Under the pieces are notes generated by a model. It saw nothing but the letters and a program-made list of their open reading frames with translations, was not told the DNA's origin and searched no databases. A stretch of 64,000 nt of DNA from positions 2,666,001 through 2,730,000 of the forward strand of contig NZ_CP011371.1 of the NCBI RefSeq assembly GCF_001017435.1, in the 5' to 3' direction. The stretch's first letter is position 1. Each line of letters opens with the position of its first letter. The translations under genes were made by a program, and so were the position numbers. This document shows positions 7,982 through 33,482 of the stretch, piece after piece. The stretch is from Caldimonas brevitalea. Lineage in GTDB: Bacteria; Pseudomonadota; Gammaproteobacteria; Burkholderiales; Burkholderiaceae_C.

Positions 7982-8152
7982 ATGTTGCATACCGCAATCA
8001 AGACGGCTGCCATCCTTTTGCTGGCGGCTTCATTCAACGCCGGCGCTGCGCCCGTGCCCACGGTCGAGACGGTGACCACCGTCGAAGGTCGAACCGGTTG
8101 GTGTGGCCCTCTGGCGCCGGCCGGGCCCTGGTGTGCTGCCCACGCTGATTGA
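7982..8152 (+). CDS. Small secreted peptide, 56 aa, unknown
   Basis: From ATG 7982 (GGAGAG upstream at correct spacing) the frame encodes a basic start, a hydrophobic core (AAILLLAASFNAGA) and an Ala-x-Ala cleavage site, then a mature peptide of about 34 residues with two Cys (GWCGPLAPAGPWCAA). The signal peptide plus a paired-Cys mature part argues for a real exported micro-protein. No family is recognised. A 6-bp-arm dyad (8144-8157) overlaps the stop codon. It could equally be the degraded end of a longer gene, but the intact signal and ribosome site favour a functional small gene. Confidence 0.5.
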   Translation: MLHTAIKTAAILLLAASFNAGAAPVPTVETVTTVEGRTGWCGPLAPAGPWCAAHAD

Positions 8153-8271
8153 TCAGCGCCTGTAGCGCCTGACGGCAGAGGATCCGGTTAGCGCTGATCG
8201 GGTCCTCACACGTGAGCCGCTGCACGGCGTGTGGGGACGGAGCCGCGCGACGAGCCGAGAGCTTGTCGAGG

Positions 8272-9306
8272 TCAGACGTCGGCCGAGAGCGAAAGCAGCG
8301 CGGGGCGACCCGCAAGCTCAGCGGGCCCGACGTGCGTCGCCCGGCGGCCTTGCCCGGTGGATGGATCGATGCGGGCAGGAGGTGTCGTGCAGGCGACCAA
8401 CCAGGGATCGTCGGGTCGTCCGCCGAAGCTCGTCACGAGGAAGTGCACGAAGGCCTGCGTGCTCCCCGGGTTGGGCCCGTGGTCTGGCATGGCGGCATAC
8501 AAGGTGTAGGGCGTGGTCCGCCACTCCGGCAACAGGCGAACCAAGGCGCCGCGTTGCAGCGCGTGGCGGACCATGAAGGTGGGCAGCGAGGCGATGCCCA
8601 TCCCGGCCAGTGCCGCGGCCAGCAGCGACTCGCCGTGTCGGGCCTGCAGCGCGATGCGAGGCTCGAGCTCGATCGCCTCGTTGTCGCGCTCGAAACGCCA
8701 CACCTGCGGCACGCCGGGCACGTCCGCCACGAGGCAGTCGCGTTCGAGCAGCTCGCGCGGGTGCGCCACCGGCCCGGTGCGCCGGAGGTAGCTGGGAGAT
8801 GCGCAAGGGATGAGGTGCGTCTGCACCAGCTGGCGCACCGCCAGGTCGTCCTGCAGCCGGCTGTCTTCCTTTGCGATCTCGATCGACACGTCATAGCGAC
8901 TGTCTACATCCAGGCCGTATCCCCGCGGCGTGACCTCGAGCGACACGCCGGGGTATCTCTCGGTGAAGGCCGGCAGGCGTCGGGCCACCTCATACACCAG
9001 AAAGGCCGAGGGGCCGACCAGACGCAGCTTGCCCCTCGGCTCCGCGGCCATCGCCGCCACCGCGGCGTCCGCCTCGTCGACCTCGCGCAGGATGCGCCGC
9101 GCCCGGTCGAGATAGATCTCTCCGGCGACCGTGAGCGCGAGGCGACGGGTCGTGCGTTGCAGCAGGCGCGCACCGAGTTCTGCCTCGAGGCCGGCCAACG
9201 TACGGCTCAAGGCCGCGCTCGTCAGTCCGAGCGCACTGGCCGCTCGGGAAAAACTGCCGGTGTCCACCACCTTGGTGAACACGGACAGCGCGTGCAGTTT
9301 GTCCAT
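8272..9306 (-). CDS. LysR-type regulator, paralogue of GlbA
   Basis: A 344-aa LysR-type regulator. The start is set at the Met of MDKLHALSVFTKVVDTGSFSR, the standard beginning of the family's winged helix-turn-helix; helix residues AASALGLTSAALSRTLAGLEAELGARLL follow. The remainder is the periplasmic-binding-like effector domain. It is clearly paralogous to the regulator at 29889-30902: the HTH, the RTTRxxALT segment, the RARRILREVD linker and the C-terminal FVxFLxTxFGG...DPWL all match. It lies 100 bp downstream of glbH on the same strand, so it may be the distal gene of the biosynthetic operon or its own unit. An effector or target cannot be read from sequence. Confidence 0.92.
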   Translation of the reverse strand: MDKLHALSVFTKVVDTGSFSRAASALGLTSAALSRTLAGLEAELGARLLQRTTRRLALTVAGEIYLDRARRILREVDEADAAVAAMAAEPRGKLRLVGPSAFLVYEVARRLPAFTERYPGVSLEVTPRGYGLDVDSRYDVSIEIAKEDSRLQDDLAVRQLVQTHLIPCASPSYLRRTGPVAHPRELLERDCLVADVPGVPQVWRFERDNEAIELEPRIALQARHGESLLAAALAGMGIASLPTFMVRHALQRGALVRLLPEWRTTPYTLYAAMPDHGPNPGSTQAFVHFLVTSFGGRPDDPWLVACTTPPARIDPSTGQGRRATHVGPAELAGRPALLSLSADV

Positions 9307-9406
9307 TCGACATCTGAAGCGTGTGATGTGGGCAGCAGCAGGGCTGCGAGGCTGGCTTGCACCTGTCACGGCCTCTTCCCGTCGCAGGTTGCGCGCCGCC
9401 GCGCGT

Positions 9407-10825
9407 CTATCGACCGGTCATCAACCGATCCACCAACTGCTTGACGGTGGGCGTGAAACCATTCGCATAGAAAGGATCCGAGGCAAAGCGATAGGCGTTG
9501 TGTCCGCCGAACATCAGGTTCCGGTCCAGCATCGCGTCATCGGCATGTTCGTCGCGCACCTCCTGCAGCGTTTTCTGGATGCAGAAGCTGCGAGGGTCGG
9601 CTTTCGCGCCGCTGCTGAAACTCGGCGTGTGCTGCGACCAGCTCGAGAACCGGCACTGGCTGAGGCAACCGATGCAGTTCTTCTGGTCGCGCCGGATCTC
9701 GTCGGCCTTCTCCGGTGTCACGAAGATCAGCGTTTGGTCCGGCGTGCGCAGGTCCTCGGTGAACCCCGAGCGCCGCCATACCTCGGCCCGCTCCAGTTCG
9801 GAGGGCGTCACGTAGTAGACCTGATGCGGGCCGACCTGCAAGGGCGCGGGTTGTGCCTGCGTCGGCTCGGTCGCATAGGGGATCTCGTGTTCGAGCCGCT
9901 GATACAGCTCTTGCAGAAAGCCGTTGTGGACCGCGCTGGAATAGAACCCGGTGGGGCTGAAGCGGTTCAACAGCACGTCTCCCTGCTTCAAGGTCCTGAG
10001 CCGCTGTTTCCAGGCCTGGCCGATCGGGCTTTCCTGGGTGAGCAGCGGACGGGTGCCGAGCTGAAAGGCGATCGGGCCGAGCTCGGGGTTGTCGATCCAG
10101 TGCTCCCACTCTTCCAGCCACCAGACGCCGCCAGCCATGATGATCGGCGTCGAGTCGAGGCCGAAGCCGCGCATGGACTTGCGCAGCTCCAGCACGCGGG
10201 GATAGGGGTCGGCCGGCTGGTCGGGGTCTTCGCTGTTGGACAGCCCGTTGTGGCCGCCTGCGAGCCAAGGGTCTTCATACACCACCGCCCCCAGCAGCTC
10301 GGCCGTCTTCGCATAGGCGCGCTTCCACAAGGCATTGAACGCGCGCGCGGAAGACACGATGGGGTAGTAGTGCACGCCGTACTTCGCGGCGATCTCGCTC
10401 AGTCGGTAGGGCATGCCGGCGCCGCAGGTCACGCCGTGGATCAGCCCCGCGGCGCCCTCCAGCATGCCGTCGAGGATGCGCTCGGCACCGCCCATCTCCC
10501 ACAGCACGTTGACATGCACACGACCGTTCGGGCCAGCGATGTCGTGAGCGCGCCGGGCCTGCGCGATGGCGCCGCGGATGGACTGGGCAATCAGTGTTTC
10601 GTGGCGCTCCTGTCGGGTGCGCCCCGGAGCATCCGCGCGCACCGGGCGGCCCCCTTCGTCGAAGCTGTCGGGCAGCGCGGCACTGAAGGTGCCGACGCCG
10701 CCCGCCCGTGCCCAGTGGCCCGCGGACACACCGTTGGAGACACCGACGCCCTTGCCGCCTTCAACGAGGGGCAGCAGCTCGACGCCGCCCATGCGGATCG
10801 CGTTGACAGCTTTCATGGTCGTCAT
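9407..10825 (-). CDS. glbH: Nitronate monooxygenase-like flavoprotein (GlbH)
   Basis: A 472-aa TIM-barrel flavoprotein of the nitronate monooxygenase/2-nitropropane dioxygenase (and FabK/PfaD-related) group: N-terminal GGKGVGVSNGVSAG, central GVTCGAGMP, HYYPIVSSARA, then PIIMAGGVWW and AFQLGTRPLLTQES for FMN phosphate binding. Towards the C-terminus is a Cys cluster, CIGCLSQC at about residues 383-390 and a further Cys at about 414, resembling the iron-sulfur ligands of dienoyl-CoA reductase-type flavoenzymes. Ordinary nitronate monooxygenases lack this. It is the last glb gene before the second LysR, 63 nt after glbG. A role in shaping the unsaturated acyl chain of glidobactin is conceivable but unproven. 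The first two Met codons compete as start. Confidence 0.85.
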   Translation of the reverse strand: MTTMKAVNAIRMGGVELLPLVEGGKGVGVSNGVSAGHWARAGGVGTFSAALPDSFDEGGRPVRADAPGRTRQERHETLIAQSIRGAIAQARRAHDIAGPNGRVHVNVLWEMGGAERILDGMLEGAAGLIHGVTCGAGMPYRLSEIAAKYGVHYYPIVSSARAFNALWKRAYAKTAELLGAVVYEDPWLAGGHNGLSNSEDPDQPADPYPRVLELRKSMRGFGLDSTPIIMAGGVWWLEEWEHWIDNPELGPIAFQLGTRPLLTQESPIGQAWKQRLRTLKQGDVLLNRFSPTGFYSSAVHNGFLQELYQRLEHEIPYATEPTQAQPAPLQVGPHQVYYVTPSELERAEVWRRSGFTEDLRTPDQTLIFVTPEKADEIRRDQKNCIGCLSQCRFSSWSQHTPSFSSGAKADPRSFCIQKTLQEVRDEHADDAMLDRNLMFGGHNAYRFASDPFYANGFTPTVKQLVDRLMTGR

Positions 10826-10888
10826 CCATTCGGGAGTGGTGAATACAGATCGTGATGGGGCAGGGCCCCGCCGCTTGGACCTTGCCGT

Positions 10889-11254
10889 TCACGTCGGCTT
10901 GCTCGCATGGGACTTGAAGTAGTCGCTGAGCAGCGTGATCTTTCCGCCGGTCGCCTCGACCAGCGTCGCGCCGGCGTTGCGGTACGGACCGGCGCCCTTC
11001 CAGACACCCTCGTTCTCCCAGAAGACGCAGGCCCGGGCACCGTCGGACAGCACGCCGGTCTGGGTGAACGTCAGGTATTCGAAGTTGCCGTAGAGCCGCT
11101 GCAGGAAGAACAGCACGGTCTTCTTGCCCTGCATCGGACGCAGCCCGGGGAAATCAAAGCTCACGCCCTCGTCGAAGATCTCGCCCAAGGCGTGAAGGTC
11201 CTGATCGTTCATCGCACGGAACAGGTGTTGGGTCAGCAGCAGCACAGATGTCAT
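10889..11254 (-). CDS. glbG: NTF2/SnoaL-like small protein (GlbG)
   Basis: A 121-aa protein of the NTF2-like superfamily (SnoaL/ketosteroid isomerase type): a helical start (LLTQHLFRAMNDQDLHALGEIFDEGVSFDFPG), then KKTVLFFLQRLYGNFEYLTF and a C-terminal antiparallel sheet ending in GGKITLLSDYFKSH. These folds act as isomerases, cyclases or simple binding domains; I see no pair of residues that decides which. The ribosome site AGAGGAAAG precedes the ATG. It lies between the NRPS glbF (37 nt upstream) and glbH (63 nt downstream), so it is part of the operon. The gene name follows position in the known cluster; its biochemical role is not known to me. Confidence 0.8.
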   Translation of the reverse strand: MTSVLLLTQHLFRAMNDQDLHALGEIFDEGVSFDFPGLRPMQGKKTVLFFLQRLYGNFEYLTFTQTGVLSDGARACVFWENEGVWKGAGPYRNAGATLVEATGGKITLLSDYFKSHASKPT

Positions 11255-11291
11255 CGTCAGCTTTCCTCTGTCTGGGGGTTGGGCGCCGGCC

Positions 11292-14543
<3,252 letters not shown>

Positions 14544-14547
14544 GTCC

Positions 14548-14769
14548 TCAGGCCTCCGGTTGGGCGTGTGCGCGGCGGGCCACGCTGCGTGGGCGCAGGT
14601 CGGTCCAGTGCGCCTCGATGTAGTCCAGGCAGGCCGGCCGCGTCTCGCTCCCGAACGCGATCTCCCAGCCGGCCGGGACTTGCAGCGATGCGGGCCACAG
14701 CGAGTGCTGGCCCTCTGCGTTGACCAGGACCAGAAACGCGCCGTCGACGTCGTCAAGTAGATGGGTCAT
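14548..14769 (-). CDS. glbE: MbtH-like NRPS chaperone (GlbE)
   Basis: A 73-aa MbtH-family protein with the family pattern [29 protein letters not shown] and, after a Cys-containing linker, [14 protein letters not shown]. The three conserved Trp (LWP, GWE, HWTDLRP) are present. MbtH proteins bind adenylation domains and are often needed for their solubility or activity; the partner here is presumably GlbF and/or the A domains of GlbC. The start ATG 14769 lies 17 nt inside the end of glbD, with its ribosome site AAGAGGAT within that coding end, so translation is probably coupled. glbF begins 4 nt after its stop. Confidence 0.95.
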   Translation of the reverse strand: MTHLLDDVDGAFLVLVNAEGQHSLWPASLQVPAGWEIAFGSETRPACLDYIEAHWTDLRPRSVARRAHAQPEA

Positions 14770-16059
14770 CGATATCCTCTTGTTGCGGTGGAAGGTGTTG
14801 CGCGAGCGTTGCGGGATTGCGCAAGGCCCTGCAGCGCAGCACGGCGACGAAGGCCGCGCCGTAGAGCGCCGCGGCGAGCAGAAACGGCGCGCCCGGGAAG
14901 AACAAGGCCGGTGTGTTCGCCTGCGTGAAAAACTCGAACGAGCGGGCGCCGACCAGCGGCGCCAGCGACGCCGCCAACCCGCTCAGGCACACCAGCGCGC
15001 CCTGGTACTCGCCTTGCCGCCCGGCGCCGGCCCGTACCGACACGAGCGCACGCAAGGGTGGGTCGCTCAGCAGCGCCAGCGAGTGCAGACCGATCGCCAT
15101 CGCAAGCCATGCGAAGGAGCCGGCGCCGCTGTAGACCACGTACGCGGCGACAAACAGCGCATAGCCGATCAGCGCAGATCGGTACTCGCCCAGGCGACGC
15201 AGCACCTTGGGCAGCAGCAGGCTTTGTGTCATGACGATGCCCAGGCCCAGCGCCGCCAGGGCCAGCCCGTTCTCGGCTGGTCCCCAGCCGAGCCGCAGCT
15301 GGTTGGACACCACGAAGCAGGCCAGGAAGATGCCGTAGGCGGTCATGCCCAGGCAGATCGCACCGGCCAGGGTGCGGAACACCTTGTCGTCCCGCACCAG
15401 CGCCAGGCTGCCGAAGGGATGCGCGCGCCGCCATGCGAACGGCGTTCTGCGCTGGGGCGGCAGGCTTTCGGTCAGCAGGAAGACCGCGCCGAGGAAGTTG
15501 AGGACGGCCAGCACACCGGCCGCGACGAATGGCACGCGTGGACCCAGCGCCCCTAGCAGCCCGCCGAACGCCGGGCCGGCGATCAAGCCCAAGCCAAGCA
15601 CCGCGCCGGCCAACCCGAAGCGCCGCGACCGGTCGGCCGGCGGCGTCACGTCGGCCAGGTAGGCGGTGGCCGCCGCCGCCCCGGCCGCGGTGCAGCCGGC
15701 CAACAGGTGCGCGGCCAGCAGGCCGCCGAAGCTGTGGGCGCTGGCGCCGAGCGCAAAGGCGGCGGCGGTGCCGAACAGGGTCAGCAGCAGGACCGGCCGG
15801 CGGCCCCATGCATCGCTCAGCGTGCCCCACAGCGACCCGAACACGAACTGCATGAAGGCAAAGCCGGTCAGCAGTGTGCCGAGCGTCGTCGGCACGTCGG
15901 CGGCCGCGACACCGGCGGCCTTCAGCAGGTCGGGCAGCACCGGTGTCGCGACACCGAGCCCGATCGCGTCGAGCGCCAAGGTCGCCAGGACGATCCCCAG
16001 CTGTCGGCGCGTCTGCACGGCAGGTGGCTGCAAGCCGAGCGAGGGTGCGGTGTCCACGC

Positions 16060-16063
<4 letters not shown>
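14753..16063 (-). CDS. glbD: MFS transporter, likely glidobactin exporter (GlbD)
   Basis: A 436-aa major facilitator protein with about twelve hydrophobic segments. The motif A loop between helices 2 and 3 reads [18 protein letters not shown], and [19 protein letters not shown] is the typical helix 4-5 region of drug/H+ antiporters of the TetA-like type. The start is ATG 16063, forming an ATGA overlap with the stop of glbC; the open frame extends upstream only as an antisense shadow of glbC. Its place inside the operon suggests that it exports the proteasome-inhibiting product, possibly giving self-protection. That role is inferred from context. Confidence 0.92.
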
Positions 16064-28605
<12,542 letters not shown>

Positions 28606-28639
28606 GGTGGTCGATTCCGGTTCTCGATCGATGAATGGG

Positions 28640-29464
28640 TCAGGTGGGTTGCGCGCTGGACGCAGGGTTCAAGGGCGAGAAGTCGATCAAGATCACGGTG
28701 CGCGTGCCGTGTGAGGCGCCGGGGCTGCAGCTGACAGCCGTGACCTGGTGGCAGATGGCCGCGTCATCGATGATGTAGCTCTGCAGCGGCGAGCCCAGCA
28801 CGAAGGCCGACAGCAGATGGCTGGGCACTTCGTCGAACTGGCGTCCCGTGTACCGCGGCGGCGCAATGAAGTTGACGCCGCCTTCGGCATGGCTGCGTTC
28901 GACCAAGTGCACCGCGGTGAACGGCTGCCCGTCCTGGTGCAGGCAGTCCGGCGTGATCCTGGCGACGGCGCCCGGCGTGGCCTGCATGCGGATCATGTGG
29001 AAACCGCACAGCAAATCGCCCTCGGCGTCGAACATCGGCGTGAGGCTCAGGTCGTACCAGATGAGCCGGTGGACGAGCGGCAACGCCAGGATGTCCTCGC
29101 GGGTGCGCGCGAAGTTGCGCACCACCCCTCCATGCTCCGGCTGGAACTCGCTGTGCTGCACATAGGCGATCTCGACACGGCCGTCCGGCGTGCGAGCGCC
29201 GGCCTTCCATGCAATCGTCTTGCGGCGCGGCGTGAGAATGCCTTCCGCATAGCTGCGATGGCGGCCCCCGGTGCCGAAGCGGTCGACCGGCAGGCTTCGG
29301 GCGTATTCCGTCAAGCGCTGCAAGTCAGCCGCTTCGTCGACCGCGACTTGCATGTCGGTCGCGTCGAACCTGGCCCATCCGCGTTGCTGCAAGGCTGCGC
29401 GCACGTCGCCGGGTTCCGTTTCCGGTGCTGCGGCAGCCCATTCCTGTCCTGTCATTTTTGACAT
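28640..29464 (-). CDS. glbB: Fe(II)/2-oxoglutarate dioxygenase, lysine 4-hydroxylase type (GlbB)
   Basis: A 274-aa dioxygenase of the PF10014 (2OG-Fe dioxygenase) group that includes amino-acid hydroxylases. The iron-binding HxD is in CLHQDGQPFTAVHLV, and a distal His is available in ICHQVTAV; a basic residue for 2-oxoglutarate lies in SHGTRTVILIDF. In the glidobactin pathway the equivalent enzyme is known to make 4-hydroxy-L-lysine as free amino acid for loading on the first A domain of GlbC. I choose ATG 29464; the frame runs 57 codons further up without homology. It precedes glbC by 34 nt and is the first gene of the biosynthetic transcription unit, after a 424-base gap. Confidence 0.93.
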   Translation of the reverse strand: MSKMTGQEWAAAAPETEPGDVRAALQQRGWARFDATDMQVAVDEAADLQRLTEYARSLPVDRFGTGGRHRSYAEGILTPRRKTIAWKAGARTPDGRVEIAYVQHSEFQPEHGGVVRNFARTREDILALPLVHRLIWYDLSLTPMFDAEGDLLCGFHMIRMQATPGAVARITPDCLHQDGQPFTAVHLVERSHAEGGVNFIAPPRYTGRQFDEVPSHLLSAFVLGSPLQSYIIDDAAICHQVTAVSCSPGASHGTRTVILIDFSPLNPASSAQPT

Positions 29465-29888
29465 GCTTTCCCGTTTTAAAAAAGGCACGCCCAACTGCAT
29501 GGCACCGGTTGCCCGGCGGCAGATAAGAAGTTCAAAGGGCACCGGCACGTGACCGGCAGGACGGAGCGGCGCGCCGCTGCATAGCGCAGCGCCGGCTCCT
29601 GTGCGTCGACGTTGTGGGTTGAGGCTCGCGGTCAAGACCGCGGGCGCTTGCCTGCTGCTTGTGTTGTCGACTTGTTGGACATCTTTACGGACTCGTTAAG
29701 CTGTAGCAATCGCGGCGGCCACAATGCGTTCGTTACCGGGATGCAAGAATGTGAGAGCCAAGTATTGACAACGAGCAACGGACGATCAGACGCGGGCGCG
29801 CGCAAGCCGGTGTCGGTGTGACGCCGGTCTGGGGTGCGCCGCGCGAGGTCGCGGCGAGGCGAGGCGGGAAGGGGAGGTGTCGGCGGGG
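29465..29888. promoter_or_regulatory. Probable glb operon promoter region
   Basis: This 424-base gap lies between the regulator glbA and the first biosynthetic gene glbB, both on the minus strand, so the operon promoter and GlbA binding site should be here. A candidate LysR box of the T-N11-A type, TTGCTACAGCTTA read on the minus strand with an inner GCT-AC-AGC dyad, covers about 29696-29709. No strong sigma-70 pair is visible; a weak TTGCTA / TAAAGA combination with 16-bp spacing overlaps the box. The AT content is locally raised (29690-29780), as in promoters. The precise elements are inference. Confidence 0.4.
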
Positions 29889-30902
29889 TCAGCGGCGCCG
29901 GGCGGCGCTGTGGCGGACGCGCTTGCCGAATGCAGTGCCCGCGCCGTCGTGCGAGACGGCCGGCGTCGAGCCACGGGTGGTGGCGGCTGCAAGCCATGGA
30001 TCATGGTCGGGGCCGCCGAAGGTGGTCGTCAAGAACTGAACGAAGGCGCGCGTACTGGCGGGGATGTACCGATAGGTCGGCAGAACGGCATAGATCGTCT
30101 GCGGCGCGATGCGCCACTGCGGCAGCACGCGAACCAGGCTGTTGCGCTGCAATGCGTCGTGAACCATGAAGGTGGGCAGTGTGGCGATGCCGAGTTCTGC
30201 CAGCGCTGCCGCATACAGAGACTCGCCGTGATCGGACCTCAGTGCGGCCCGCGGTTCTATCTCGACCACATCGGCGGCGCCTTCGAAACGCCACACGGGC
30301 GGCATGCCCGACGTCGCGAACACGAGGCAGTCGCGCTGCAGGAGATCGGTGGGGTGCTCGACCGGGCCGCAACGTTCGAGGTAGCCCGGGGCGGCGCAGG
30401 GAAGGCAGTGCACCTGTGCGAGGGGGCGCGCCACCACGTCGTCGCGCAGGATGCTGCCGCCGACGCCGGCGACCTGGATCGACACGTCGTAGGCGCTGTC
30501 CGCCTCCAGGTCACAGTCGCCGGCGACGACGTCGATCGACACGTCGGGGTAGCGGGCGACGAAGACGGGCAGCTGCCGGGCCAGTTGGTGCACCACGAAG
30601 GATGACGGCGCCAGCACGCGCAGCTTGCCTTTGGGCTCCGCCACCAGGGCGGCCACGGTGGCATCGGCTGCGTCGACCTCGCGCAGGATGCGACGCGCCC
30701 GTTCGAGATAGACCCCGCCGGCGGGGGTGAGGGCAACGCTGCGGGTGGTGCGTTGCAGGAGTCGCACGCCGAGCTGGGCCTCCAGGCCGGCCACCGTGCG
30801 GCTGACGGCGGCGCTTGACAGCCCGAGCGATTCGGCGGCCTTCGTCAAGGCGCCCAGGTCGACAACCTTCGTGAAGACGTGCATAGCATGCAGCTTGTCC
30901 AT
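29889..30902 (-). CDS. glbA: LysR-type transcriptional regulator (GlbA)
   Basis: A 337-aa LysR-type regulator starting with MDKLHAMHVFTKVVDLGALTK; the recognition helix region is AAESLGLSSAAVSRTVAGLEAQLGVRLL and the linker RARRILREVDAADATVAAL. The rest is the effector-binding domain. It sits upstream of glbB in the same orientation and is the expected pathway regulator of the glb operon. It is a close paralogue of the regulator at 8272-9306 beyond the other end of the cluster. The ATG lacks a good Shine-Dalgarno on this strand. The symbol glbA is assigned from cluster position and recalled nomenclature. Confidence 0.88.
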   Translation of the reverse strand: MDKLHAMHVFTKVVDLGALTKAAESLGLSSAAVSRTVAGLEAQLGVRLLQRTTRSVALTPAGGVYLERARRILREVDAADATVAALVAEPKGKLRVLAPSSFVVHQLARQLPVFVARYPDVSIDVVAGDCDLEADSAYDVSIQVAGVGGSILRDDVVARPLAQVHCLPCAAPGYLERCGPVEHPTDLLQRDCLVFATSGMPPVWRFEGAADVVEIEPRAALRSDHGESLYAAALAELGIATLPTFMVHDALQRNSLVRVLPQWRIAPQTIYAVLPTYRYIPASTRAFVQFLTTTFGGPDHDPWLAAATTRGSTPAVSHDGAGTAFGKRVRHSAARRR

Positions 30903-31254
30903 GAGGATTCAACGAGGAGGTGCAGTGGCAGGAAGGGCAGGCGACCGGCGGCTCGACATGCCGCTATCTGTCCCATTAGAGGGCCCAGGCGTTCTGGATG
31001 CAGCGACGATGCGGCTGCAAGCGCGTGCAGATCAAATCGATTGCGATCTCGGCGTCATGAATGCGAATTGAAGTGCAGGTGCCAGAGAGTGTAGATGCAT
31101 GTAGTGTCCTGAGACAGGACACTAGCTTGTGTGTGCGAGGCCCGGGCCGATCGCGGCAGGTGCGCGGGTTGGGCGAGGGAGCCTACCCGCCTGAGAGAGT
31201 CGACACGGCCAATCAGCCGCCGGGCGGCAGCGTGGCGGGGCCCGCTCGACTATG
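30903..31254. other. Intergenic region with a perfect palindrome
   Basis: This 352-base gap lies between glbA and the hybrid kinase gene. It contains a perfect inverted repeat with 10-bp arms and a 3-base spacer at 31102-31124 (TAGTGTCCTG-aga-CAGGACACTA). There is no T-tract on either side, so it looks more like an operator than a terminator. A 48-codon plus-strand frame (GTG 30925 to 31071) follows a perfect AGGAGG but has no recognisable content; it is not called as a gene. Confidence 0.6.
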
Positions 31255-33375
<2,121 letters not shown>

Positions 33376-33482
33376 GTCGGGTACTGCAGGGTGGTGCCGC
33401 CACTCTAACTGGCTTCGACGCCCGCCGTGGCCTGTCCTACAGCGAGGGCGGGCCGGCGCGAAGCCGGCCTGCAGGCCCCCAC

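Noticed and set aside
8144..8157. Dyad GCTGAT-TG-ATCAGC as a terminator
   Set aside because: Short arms and no T-tract; probably chance.
30925..31071. 48-codon plus-strand frame after a perfect AGGAGG
   Set aside because: Content is featureless and the Shine-Dalgarno match alone is weak evidence; kept only as a remark in the intergenic entry.
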